From the NCBI GenBank assembly GCA_021229015.1, contig CM037791.1:55187741-55251740 (forward strand): DNA of 64,000 nt, written 5' to 3'. Position 1 is the stretch's first letter; every line of letters begins with the position of its first letter. A program made the position numbers and the translations under genes. Shown piece by piece: positions 11,603-21,777 of this stretch. Under the pieces are notes generated by a model. The model was not told where the DNA came from. It saw only the letters and a program-made list of their open reading frames with translations, and searched no databases. This DNA comes from Solen grandis (Eukaryota; Mollusca; Bivalvia; Adapedonta; Solenidae).

Positions 11603-11757
11603 TTTTCTTCATGAATATTCAATTCATATACAAATCTTTGGCTTGATGAGTATTATTTCAGTGAACTTTCAGAGATAAATTTTCTTTGCCATGCAGGCTG
11701 TGAAGAATCTGAGCTACAATACTGAATGGAATGAGCTGTTGGATTTGAATCTAGCTT
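11603..11757 (+). repeat. CATGAATATTCATG dispersed repeat, second local copy
   Basis: TTCATGAATATTCAATTCAT, GGCTTGATGAGTATTA, GCAGGCTGTGAAGAATCTG and AGCTACAATACTGAATG match 10884-11058 in order, about 720 bases downstream. Confidence 0.65.
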
Positions 11758-12208
11758 GCTCCGTTTGCAAGTGTGTCCAAATAAATCCATATGAAGTAGT
11801 TAGGGTTAAATGGAGTCCTGGACATCATCTTGGGGGAAAAGGACTCTTGTTTGTCTGAGTAATATTTATATGAATGAATGAAAGAACTATTTTGGAAAAG
11901 CTATGTCAAACATCTAAGTCTTTAAATTACAGAGTTCTAATGAGATTATTGCATGTGTACAAATCAGGATGTGATACTAATGCTTCTATGGAAAGATGGA
12001 AACATGCTTTTTTCTATTATAGCAACAATTACTGACCCCATTTAATTCAAAAGCAATTCCAGCCTTCCACATCATATATATATTATGATCACTACAAAAT
12101 ATCTTTACTTTATAAACTGATGTAATAAAAAAAAAAAAAACAGTCAACAAAAGTAAACCAATTTACAATTTCTACAAAAATAATTTTAACTCCCTTACAC
12201 ACACACCC

Positions 12209-12240
<32 letters not shown>

Positions 12241-14037
12241 TGTGCAAAAAGTTATGAATGGATCTTAAAATTTTGAGGCAGCCACCACCTTACTTGTGAA
12301 CTGCATGTCAATTATAAGGTTTCTAATTATACATACCTATTATAACATTTTATTGGGATTATCTATTGTGAATGTCATCTTAATTTTTGGATGTAAATCG
12401 CTGACATAGTGAGTTGAGTGCAAGTGCCATAAGGGTATAGGTGTATGTTTACATCCAATATGATCCATGGTAAGTAGATCAGCTGATTGTTTATGATCAC
12501 ATGTATCAGGGGAGTCAGTTCTTAAACTGCATTATTTCAGTTGTTGATTTCAGCATGATAAACATTCTAGAAGGGGTAATGTTATCAGTGGAAAAATCTT
12601 TGAATATTTCATGCACATCTGTCTATGTCAAAATGAATATTTCTTATAAATATATATATTATACATGTGTGTAATGCATCTTGTCCACAAATTAATTGAT
12701 ATATCTTCATACCAAATGAGCATATAATAACATGTAAAAGATGTCTTGATGTACACTCCCCCCCACCTCCAACTAAGAATATAGTTAAAGGTAATCAATG
12801 TGCTGAAGGCACTGAAGTTGTGTGTGTCTCAAATGAAAGAGTGTTTGAAGAGCTGCAAGTCGATCACCAATAATTAAATTCACTTTGATAAACAAAAGAA
12901 ATGCGGCATTCCTTTTCATTCCAGAGCTTTGATTTGTATTCATGCAGTACCTTATCTACAACTGCAAATTTTCTGCACAGGTCAGAGGCTACAAACTCAT
13001 TTCGGATAGTAGATATACAGGTTTCAGTCATTTTTTAGTGTAATAAATAACCCTTGGAGATCTCTGAGGTCGATAGATTGATTTGATTATTAGTATGTTA
13101 CAATGATTTGTTTTGGACTTCACTTGGGTTATTGTAACAGCCTAAAATGACAGTATGCTGTACATTTACTATCGAATTTATTTACGAGCCACCTTGCATC
13201 GATACAAGCTATATTTGTGTGCTTGGTAAAGTGATCACATGATAAAAACAGTTACATCATTCAATTGCAGTTACATCAGCATAGAAAAATAAGTCCTATA
13301 ATGTTTTCATGTCACAGAAGATTTTTGTAGCCTGTAAGTATTTATTTTTCACACAGCACTGATATTTCAGAATTTTTGCTTAATTCTAGATACTAATGTT
13401 GTAGAGATGTATACAATTGTTCGAACATATTTACACTATTGAGAGGTAATTAGGTTTTAAATCTAGAAGAACCTGGGTTGAAAACGTAGTACTATAGTTG
13501 GTGTGACTGACGTCACACACAACTAAAAACTACATAACAGAATATAATGTTACACTACATTGTAATTTTACATTGCCAAAAGAATGATAATTAAGTAATC
13601 AGACTGAAACATAATGAACCACTTTTTTAAAATCAATAATTAACATTTTTTGCAGTTGTTGTTAGATTTAAATCACTATCAGCAAGATGGATTAAAGATC
13701 TACTATTAATTTAATGAAGGGAAACAACTCAATATTGAGTGATCCCTAACAACTACATATGTATAATCCCATTGCAGTTAACTAAAACACTCATGAACAC
13801 ACATATGTGAATGACTACTAAGGCACAGTCATGTGTCTTAAAAATTCCAAATTAGGTGAAATATGTTGATATTTTTTTCCAAATTTTGAGCTAGAGCCCC
13901 CTTCCTAAAATGGGCAGAAGAAATCCTACACACCAAGTTACTTTACATCAGGCAATCCTGAGATTTGACCTATAACCTGCTTATCAAATTGTGGAGCGCC
14001 AAGCACAGAGCTACCAGTTCCATTTTTATTGACTTTG
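11758..14037. other. Non-coding, low-complexity spots only
   Basis: AT-rich. Poly(A) runs at 12127-12140 and about 12208-12237 may be retroposon tails. A near-palindrome GTGTGACTGACGTCACAC is at about 13500. No supported exon. Confidence 0.55.
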
Positions 14038-14125
14038 GTATTTATCATCAGGGATCAAACCCACAACTGTCCACTCCGAATCCAAGGCAAACATTCTAAT
14101 GACTTGACCACCTGAGCTGGTTAAA
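14038..14125 (-). mobile_element. tRNA-derived SINE head
   Basis: The minus strand reads CCAGCTCAGGTGGTCAAGTC (A-box-like) and 54 bases later GTGGGTTTGATCCCTGATG (B box), the spacing of a Pol III type 2 promoter. No intact cloverleaf acceptor stem is seen, so SINE or tRNA pseudogene rather than a functional tRNA. Confidence 0.55.
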
Positions 14126-14689
14126 TTGTTGTAATTTGCATTCAATGTTTCATAACTTAATAAGAAGTAACCTTGTGTAACTGAGGGATCGCATGAACAC
14201 ACTATTTTACATATATACAAACTGGGGTTCCTTCATTGCAAGTTAATTTATATTAACATATACCAGTGTATGAAGATTGAAGAAGATCTATGAACTTGAT
14301 GTAGACTGGATGGAAACCAGTCAAAGACTTAGAGTGATATATTAATGCAACAAACTTAAGAGGGAAAACTTGGAAGGTTGTGGCAGGTAAAAATGGCTTA
14401 TGAGACAAGAAAAAAGATGAAAAAAGTTCATGCATAGAGTGATCACCCATCAATCTACTCTCACTCACTCACATGCAAATATGGTTAAAATAAATATGCA
14501 AATGACATGAGACATGTTCACAACTGACAGGACTATAAGACCACAACAATGTAAACAGACATTATAATTTATTTTTACAAACAACTACATAACAATACCC
14601 TATCTACAATGTAACATACTCCCTGAGTATAAACAATTTCTACAATTATGTTTATTTTTCTAACTTCAAATACACGAAAATGACTCTAA

Positions 14690-15545
14690 AATGTGCCTAC
14701 TGAGTTCTGAAACTGGCGGCTTCCTTAACTTTGCACCTGTTCATATAGAAAGAAAGAGTCCCAACAATTTTGGGGGTAAATGGCCAATTTTGGGGGTTAA
14801 CTATAAATGTGTCCAGAGGACACAGAGAGATGCCCCCATCTGTCGCATTTCAAAAAACAAAGGCCAACACCCAGGAGCGCAAGCCATGTCCTGAGTAATA
14901 TATCCATGAAGTTTAAAATCTGTAGCACAAATACCTTCAGAGTTATCTGTGTCACAGATTTGGGATGGATGGACGGACAAAGGCAAATCTATATGTTTCA
15001 TTTTTTTATTGTGTGGGGGTGGGGGAGGGCTGAACATAAAAATGCCCTGGCAAATGAAGAAGAGAGCACAGCAATAAAAACTGGCCAATTTAAATGCCCA
15101 GATAAACAAGTGTATGCCCTGAATAATATATCCATGAAGCTTGAAGTTTGTAATATAAATACTTTTGGTATTTTGGGCTCCATAAAATTAAAATTCCATA
15201 TTTTTCCTAAACAAAGGCCCATAGTTCCATCAATGTAAATGGTGATACGATAAAAATTCCAAGGTAAACAAGTTTCATGTCCTGAATAAAATATTTGTGG
15301 AGTTTCAAGTCTGTAGTACAAATATTTCAGAGTAATGGGAAAAAAAATATTTTTCAAAAACAAAGGTCCATAGCTCTGTCAATTTCAACAGCGGTTCCAT
15401 TAAAATACCCAGGTTCACAAGTTCATGTCCTGAATAATATATCCATGAAGTTTCAAGCCTGTAGTACAAATACTTGCTAAGTTGCATGTATCACAAACAT
15501 AAAATTCCATATTTTTCAAATACAGTAAAATTGTCTGTGTAGTGC
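14690..15545 (+). repeat. Degenerate tandem repeat block (~150-230 bp units)
   Basis: TCCTGA(A/G)TAATATATCCATG recurs near 14888, 15116 and 15427, with a weaker copy near 15279. Each is followed by GTAGTACAAATACTT-like sequence and AAACAAAGG(T/C)CCATAG. A GGATGGATGGACGGACAAAG segment at about 14963 is the usual end of this class in bivalves (recall). All ORFs here, on both strands, follow the repeat and are not genes. Confidence 0.7.
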
Positions 15546-15602
15546 TGCTGTTTGATACAGTAATTACCTATAAATAGCCCTATTTGCACTTTCGTTACAC
15601 AT

Positions 15603-15684
15603 TGTGGAATAAGCTCAATTGGTAAGAGCGTCGATCAGTTCTTTTTCCCCATCATGTGGCCAAGAATTCTATACCAGCTGGGAT
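15603..15684 (+). mobile_element. tRNA-like sequence, decayed
   Basis: AAGCTCAATTGGTAAGAGCG is a good A box. About 50 bases later GAATTCTATACC is a poor B box, then a T run. A functional tRNA is unlikely. Confidence 0.45.
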
Positions 15685-16740
15685 CTTTTTTTTTTTAAAT
15701 TCTTTTTGTTATATTTTTAAAGTTTGTTTTAAGTACTAGTTTTATACATCCAATGTTTTGCTTTGTTAATTTGTATTTACTTCCCTTTGATGTAAATATG
15801 AACCAAAAAAAAATATATATAAATAAATAAAAACTTAAAAAATCAACCTATGTATAAATAATATATGGAGAGGTTGATTTTTAAAAAAAAATTAATTCTT
15901 AGTTTTAAAGAAAAAAACTTTAAAGATTTTTTTACCCATGCATTCTTCATCTTAAATGTAATGTTTTCCCTTTCAGGATTCAAATTTTAAATTTCAATGC
16001 ATTCACAAGATGTATAAAAAATGTGGAAAATGCTACTGAATTCAAGAATTGGAAGTCATTTTTTAAGCATAGCGAGACCCAGGACTCGAATAAAATAATA
16101 ACTGCCTCTCTCTATATAAATAGGCCTGATATAAAGAGAGTTCTTTTTTTTCTAATATGAAGGTCCTGAGCATAGACAGGTAAGATTATAAAGTCAAAAC
16201 ATTAGAAAAGAGAAAGAGAGAGGGACAGTATGCTTATTATAATCTTTTCTTACTTTTCTTAGTGAAGTAATTATCATTTACACTACGGTAAGTATTGAAA
16301 TCAGCCATAGCCAGCACTTCAGAAAATTATTTTTAAGTAAATTTTAGATTTTTGCAGCATCACTTCCTTCCAAATCAGCAATTCATGAATGATATTTTAG
16401 CAAACAGACACTACATAAACTGATAAACTGAATGTGTATGAGAGAGAGGTGAAATGGGCTATTATGTTTTACAGATCTATGTGAAAGATTATAATGAATT
16501 TGATACTGAGTAAACTGTTGTACTGTTCAGTTAAGTGTTGTGCATGTGCCTTCAATACAGGTTACCGGTAATGTTTAGATCGAAGGAACATATCGGAATT
16601 CCAGCATGTTTTGAACTGGAACAAGTCAAGCGGAACAGCACGGCTTGCCAGTACATGTCAGTTCACATGCCGTTTGCTAGATCCAGGAATATACTAAATA
16701 TCAAAAGATCATTTATATAAAAGGAATAATAACGATGCAA
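15685..16740. other. Probable intron 1 of the minus-strand gene, no exon seen
   Basis: AT-rich with homopolymer runs. If the exon at 16748-16885 is real, this lies inside its first intron. Confidence 0.4.
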
Positions 16741-16747
16741 AACTTAC

Positions 16748-16885
16748 ATTTCCTGAGTGCGCGTTGTTGTTCCGTCCCCGGTAATGGTGAGAATTTGATC
16801 CCGCTTGAGATCGGTGCGAATTATCACCATTGTCAGATCGTGCTTTTAATGGTCCCGGGTAACGCTTTCTGCGAGCGTCACTCAT
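16748..16885 (-). CDS. First coding exon of an unidentified host gene
   Basis: On the minus strand, ATG at 16885-16883 opens 46 codons that end exactly in phase 0 at a consensus donor GTAAGT (16747-16742). The peptide is basic and polar: it starts MSDARRKRYPGPLKARSDN and is rich in Arg, Asn, Ser and His, with a YRGRNNN stretch. This looks like the disordered N-terminus of a nucleic-acid-binding protein, but that is inference. Codon use and GC content differ from the AT-rich surroundings, and the ~170 bases upstream are comparatively CpG-rich, as a 5' UTR/promoter would be. Later exons should lie at lower coordinates; none could be recognised. I do not recognise the protein. Confidence 0.6.
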
Positions 16886-17060
16886 TTTTCCCCTACCAAT
16901 GTGTATAACCTACTTCCACAAATGACCAAACCACCCGATCACAATCGAAATCAGAAGAAATAACCGCTTTTCGTGTACAACTATTCCAGTTTCTGAGGAA
17001 TGCCCTGAAATTTTATGCGGAGCCTTCACCGGAAACGGTGTAGATATAAACTTTGTCGCT
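16886..17060 (-). promoter_or_regulatory. Putative 5' UTR and promoter of the minus-strand gene
   Basis: Sequence directly upstream of the ATG at 16885, with several CpGs and the short inverted repeat ACCGGAAACGGT at about 17030. No TATA box is evident. Inferred only from position and composition. Confidence 0.35.
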
Positions 17061-17264
17061 TAGTCATTCACAAAAATCATAAAACAACGCGCAGATTAAG
17101 TATACGTCATATCAAAATGTTTATGTTATTGTATGTTAGCGTTTTATGATGATTAAAAAATGAGAACGAAATAAACATTCAGGCATAAATTCTTTGATAG
17201 AGCCAAATCTGAGTTGATTCTGATTTACCGTAATTAGTTGCCTCCCGTACAATAATTCTGTCAT

Positions 17265-17286
17265 TTTAACCCTTTCCCTCATCCCA
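17265..17286 (+). mobile_element. Solo end of the TTAACCC MITE
   Basis: TTTTAACCCTTTCCCTCAT matches the terminus of the 4201 and 61548 elements, but no matching right end is present nearby. The sequence changes at once into the GGCCGAT repeat. Confidence 0.6.
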
Positions 17287-17289
17287 GCT

Positions 17290-17610
17290 AACATTACTTC
17301 ATCGGCCTGATGTCGGTATAATATCGGTATATCGGATAATTAACCGATCTCGGGCCGATGTCGGACATACGTTGGGCCAATGTTGGAAAGATATTGGATA
17401 TATCATGTAAATATCTCTTTAAATGTTTAAAAAATAGTATAGTGTCTAATTTATTTGTGATTCGATTATTCTGACTTACAAAACTAACAAAACAAATTTT
17501 GATATTATATCGGATTTATCTCATCGGTCCTACGGCGGGCCGATGTGAGTCTCATCATTTAAATTTAACAATATCGGTTTGACGTTGGGCCGATATCATT
17601 TTCTTGAAAC
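17290..17610. repeat. Degenerate GGCCGAT/ATCGG repeat
   Basis: Recurring short motifs: CATCGGCCTGATGTCGG, TCGGGCCGATGTCGG, CGTTGGGCCAATGTTGG, GCGGGCCGATGTGAG and GACGTTGGGCCGATATC. Many are near-palindromes around GGCC, with irregular AT-rich spacers. No ORF. Confidence 0.7.
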
Positions 17611-18032
17611 ATAATTTATGTTCAATATTATAAAATAAAATATCATTTTGACATTTTTTCACATGTTGGAAACTTTATTTAGGCGTTGCTATACATGTTT
17701 GTTTTTTGTTTGTTTTTTTTTTGTTTTGTTTTTTCGAAAATCCGATCACATGCTGTAGCCCCGCAAATTAACCGTGTTCTCACCAGCGCGCCAAACTGAA
17801 TACAAACAGACGAATTTTGAAAGTAATCTCCATTAACCTTCTTTTATCGCAAAGTTTTTGTAAGTAGTGTATGTAATAAGGATATATAATAGACCTCTAT
17901 GTTCATATTCGGTCGTGTCGATTGAATAAAGTCTCTTTTTTTTCTGTTTGCCTTTTAAACCATTAGATTATAAGCGCACAAGTAACATAAATTCGCGAAC
18001 TGAAATTCACATGCATGTATTTTATTTAACGA

Positions 18033-19048
18033 TTTTTAGCTCACCTGAGCACAAAGTGCTCAAGGTGAGCTTTTGTGATCGCCCTTCGTCCGTCGTCGTG
18101 CGTCGTTAGTCGTGCGTCGTCCGTCGTCAACAATTTGCTTTAAACGACATCTCCTCTGAAACCGCTGGACAGAATTTAATGAAACTTGGCAGGAATGTTC
18201 CTTGGGTTAGGCTCTACAAAAGTTGCTAAAATAAAGTTGATCCATGAAGAACTCTGGTTGCCATGGCAACAAAAAGAAAAATAATTTGAAAACTTTAAAA
18301 ATCATCTCCTTCAAAACTACTGGCCAGATTTCAAAATTATTTGGTACAGATGTTCCTTGGGTCAACCTCTACCAAAGTTGCTAAAATTATTCCGCTCCGT
18401 TAAAAAGAAATGGCCGCCAGGGGCGGGGCTTATTTGCCTTATATGTATATAGAGAAACCTTTAAACAACATCTCCTCTGAAACCACTGGACAGAATTTGA
18501 TTAAACTTGGCAGGAATGATCCTTGGATCAACCTTCACAAAAGTTGCTAAAATAAACTTGGTCCATGTAGAACTCTGGTTGCCATGGCAACAAAAAGAAA
18601 AAAATGAAAACTTTAAAAATCATCTTCTTCAAAACTACTGGCCAGATTTTAAAATAAATTGGTACAGATGTTCCTTGGGTCAACCTCTACCAAAGTTGCT
18701 AAAATTATTCCGATCCGTAAAAAACATGGCCGCCAGGGGCGGGGCTTATTTGCCTTATATGTATATAGGGAAAACTTAAATCAACATTTCCTCTGAAACC
18801 ACTGGACAGAATTTGATTAAACTTTACAGGAATGATCCTTGGGTCAACCTTCACAAAAGTTCCTAAAATAAACTTGATCCATATAGAACTCTGGTTGCCA
18901 TGGCAACAAAAAGAAAAAAATATGAAAACTTTAAAAATCATCTTCTTCAAAACTACTGGCAAGATTTTAAAATAAATTGGTACAGATGTTCCTTGGGTCA
19001 ACCTATTTATCTCAGGTGAGCAATTTAGGGCCATCATGGGCCTCTTCT
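18033..19048 (-). mobile_element. CTCACCTGAG-ended repeat element, 316-bp internal array
   Basis: Begins TTTTTAGCTCACCTGAGC and ends CTCAGGTGAGCAATTTAGGG then CCATCATGGGCCTCTT. A CG-rich CGTCCGTCGTCGTGCG stretch follows the left end. Three internal units start ACATCTCCTCTGAAACC at 18147, 18468 and 18784. Two carry GGCCGCCAGGGGCGGGGC (18413 and 18729, 316 bp apart), and each has GTTGCCATGGCAAC. Opposite orientation to 42239-43351. Short ORFs inside are not genes. Confidence 0.82.
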
Positions 19049-19554
19049 TTTATTTCATTATGGTTATAACTACCTTTTGGAAATGTGTTTTTGAAATCGA
19101 TTTATTTAATGTTTTGCATTGTTTCAATCCATATCAGAATTCTCATTTTGTAAAACTTGCATTTTCCATGAATAATTTTTAGTGGTCTCACCAATGAAAT
19201 CACTGAAGGTTAGAGGAAATGTAATTAAAACTAAGCAATATTCCGTTTTTCCAGGTATTCCTTCTAATCTATTTGCAGATCAAAATCATCAATTAATGTA
19301 ACAGACTACGCGAAAACTTTTCCTTCTTTACAGGACATTGCGACAGGTAAAAGTAGTATGAGGGCCGGTTTAGGGTCAAGACTACGCATGCGCAGTAGTG
19401 ACGTCATCAGGGTTTTTCGCGCATGTGCGGTGGCCATATTGGTTTCTAGTATGACATCTAATTTTAGAATGACATCATTGGTCTATATTCAGAATGACCA
19501 TTTCGGTAGACAACAGGATTTAAAAATAAGTATTCAATGGTGTTGCACATTAAT
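19049..19554. other. Flank of the P2X7-C element; CpG-rich patch
   Basis: Mostly AT-rich, but 19360-19440 is CG-rich and has TGACGTCA at 19399-19406 and GGTGGCCATATTGG. No ORF with a recognisable motif. Confidence 0.45.
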
Positions 19555-21193
19555 TTAAAGGAATACGCTCGGCTGATAACAACTAAGTTTTAATTGAAAG
19601 ATATTGATGTAATAAACCAATTTAATTACTCATTTCATTGAATCAATCGTAATAAGAAAGAAATTGCAAGTTAAAGACGTCTATTTACACCAATTTGCTC
19701 CGAGACATGGGCGCAGACATTGTTTACGTCTCGTGGTCTCGGAGACTTTTTTTACAACAATCGTGACGTCACAGACACACTTCCGGTTGCGTATATACAT
19801 TGAAATATAGAAGGGAATTACGTGGTTTGTGGAGAAATTTTACCCCCCAAAAAATATTTGTTTGAAAAATGTTTATTATTTGAATATGATGAAAATATAT
19901 TATTAAAAGATTAAACTATGATCATTTTATTGTTTTCTTACTCGTGAGTGAGAGAGTCTGGAGCCCTCGTCCTATGACCTTTGTATGCCAGAATGTTAAT
20001 GAATGCAACTTCTAAAACAGAATCATTCAGAACTAAGGTGTGAAAGTCCGTATGGTCCGTAATGCACGTAAGTTCATCTAAATTTCCAAAAACCAAGTCA
20101 CTCGATTTGCAACATACATTTTCCATATTGGATGGCATCATAACACAGTTATCACACAGACAAAAGTCCTCAGCACATAAATATTCCTCCTCCCGTACGT
20201 CATTGTCTTGAAGCAGTTGCAGCTCTTCCTCAGTATATTCGGGCTCAAAGTCGTAAGGAACTATACACTCCATTTTAAGAAATATCTCAAAAACTTTATT
20301 AAACTTCCTGCTATAGTGATCGAACCATAACTAAAGTCAATACCCTTGTCACGCAATCATTTATGCACATACTTCACATTTTTTTAATTGCTCAAATCAT
20401 TACAGCAATTATCAACAATTTTTAAACAGTTTTTTAATCAAACATATAAATATATATAAAAGGGGCGGTATCATGTAAGTAGAAATCTAATTGCAATGAC
20501 GGTAACTGTGAAATACTATAGAGACGAATCAAAGGGACACCGTGTCGTAATTATGATTACACACCTAATTGCTCGCAATTTAACAAAATAATGTAAATTA
20601 TGCTAACTACTTTCTGTATATCACACTAACATGAGCTCATTGCGATACGATACTTTTACTTATATATATTTATTTAAACAGACTTTTTCCGTAAAATAGC
20701 ATAATATAGATTGTTATAATATAAAACGTGGATTCAACACTTTTCTTTCATATTTATATAATGCATTTAGTATGTTTGTGGTGATGATTATACTCTACAT
20801 GTCCGTTTCAGTAAAACGTGCACATCAATTGTCTGTTGACATGGTGACTCGGTCGCACGCTTCGTTTTATGGCCGTGTTTTATGGCCCTGAGGTGCGATT
20901 TTATATGACGCTTATTCTGTTACAAAGGCTTGTCAGTGATTTCTTATCCAATCAGTTTAACACAAAACAACTTTTCAATAACCGCAGTTGCAAGCATTTC
21001 ACGGTAAAAATGACAAAGATGTATTATAGAAATAAAAAATATCGCGGAGCAAATTGGTTTAAATAGACGTCTTTAACTTACAATTTCTTTCTTATTACGA
21101 TTGATTCAATGAAATGAGAAATTTAATTGGTTTATTTACATCAATATCTTTCAATTGAAACCTAGTTGTAATCAGCCGAGCGTATTCCTTTAA
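19555..21193. mobile_element. Long-inverted-repeat element carrying a P2X7-C-like ORF
   Basis: Bases 19555-19702 and the reverse complement of 21046-21193 align over about 150 bp with roughly ten differences and one single-base indel. Both begin TTAAAGGAATACGCTCGGCT and both include TTAAAGACGTCTATTTA. TTAA is the outermost sequence at both ends, as in TTAA-target DNA transposons (piggyBac, Kolobok). Inside are the minus-strand ORF at 19938-20273, an inverted CCGAGAC...GTCTCGG near 19700-19742, and TGACGTCA at 19764-19771. A third copy of only the outer 22 bases lies at 21421-21442. No transposase is seen, so it would be non-autonomous. Confidence 0.7.
19938..20273 (-). CDS. Small P2X7 cytosolic-domain-like zinc-binding protein (111 aa)
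   Basis: The ATG at 20273 has a good context (AAAATGG). An acidic start (PYDFEPEYTEEELQLLQ, residues 6-22) is followed by CLCDNC (38-43), then MENVCC near 50-55, giving C-x-C-x2-C-x7-E-x2-C-C. Next comes LTCITDHTDF near 69-78 and LEVAFIN near 86-92. This order of Cys pairs, Cys-Ile-Thr-x-His and a Leu-x-x-Ala helix is that of the C-terminal zinc-binding domain of P2X7 receptors, which occurs in invertebrates as stand-alone proteins. No membrane segment is present, so it is not an ion channel. The C-terminal end (YKGHRTRAPDSLTHE) is shorter than I expect for the full domain. AATAAA lies on the minus strand at 19931-19926, a few bases after the stop. It may be an element-borne gene or a truncated exon. 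Confidence 0.55.
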   Translation of the reverse strand: MECIVPYDFEPEYTEEELQLLQDNDVREEEYLCAEDFCLCDNCVMMPSNMENVCCKSSDLVFGNLDELTCITDHTDFHTLVLNDSVLEVAFINILAYKGHRTRAPDSLTHE

Positions 21194-21442
21194 TGCTTTT
21201 ATCACAACCCCTATTAATCGCACTCATCGATCGGGATATGGTTCAATGGGTATTTGTGACGTCACAGAAAGGTAAACATGAACAAAGATGGCGGCGGCCA
21301 TAGCCGATCGAAATCACAAACTTTAAACAGCTATATCTTCACAAATATAGCGTGTATAAAAATGAAAGTCATGTCAAAGTGATCTACACTAAAAGGTTTG
21401 TTGATGGTTAAATTTTCATTTCAGCCGAGCGTATTCCTTTAA
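21194..21442. other. Segment between two element right ends
   Basis: Ends with TCAGCCGAGCGTATTCCTTT (AA), an exact repeat of the outermost inverted-repeat bases at 21172-21193. It contains TGACGTCA at 21257-21264 and AAGATGGCGGCGGCCAT near 21286. It may be the true outer part of the element or a second small element that lost its left end. Confidence 0.5.
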
Positions 21443-21449
21443 ATGAAAA

Positions 21450-21777
21450 CAAATATAAGAGTCAAAAGGATCTGTCCTACGCATGAAACAAACATACACG
21501 TAAAAAGACTCAAAATCTCTCATATATATGAGTTTTCTTGAATATTTCAACTGATTTCGAATTTATGACATGTAGTGGACTGTTTGTATAACAATCACTG
21601 TTTACTTTGAAAATTAAAAAATATATAAACATGATCCCCAAAAAAGGACGGAATCCCCCTCCACTCTTAACATCTAGGTTGGACCTGTACCGGATCCGCA
21701 GACTGGACCACGGCAAATTAGCCATAGATAGTTTGTAGAATGTTGTTGTTGTTGTTGATGATGATGATGATGATTGA
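21450..21777 (+). repeat. Segmental duplication, block A copy 1
   Basis: Shares with 23965-24290 the ordered blocks GAGTCAA, ACATACACGTAAAAA, ACTGATTTCGAATTT, ACATGTAGTGGAC, GACCTGTAC, GATCCGCAGACTGGACCACG and a TGTTGT/GATGAT tail. A short third copy is at 24535-24615. Confidence 0.8.

Noticed and set aside
14038..15684. Functional tRNA genes at 14038-14125, 15603-15684 and the SINE heads
   Set aside because: A and B boxes are present but acceptor stems and full cloverleaf pairing are not; SINE heads or tRNA pseudogenes fit better.
19938..20273. Complete P2X receptor channel
   Set aside because: Only the C-terminal zinc-domain pattern is seen; no transmembrane helices or extracellular domain.
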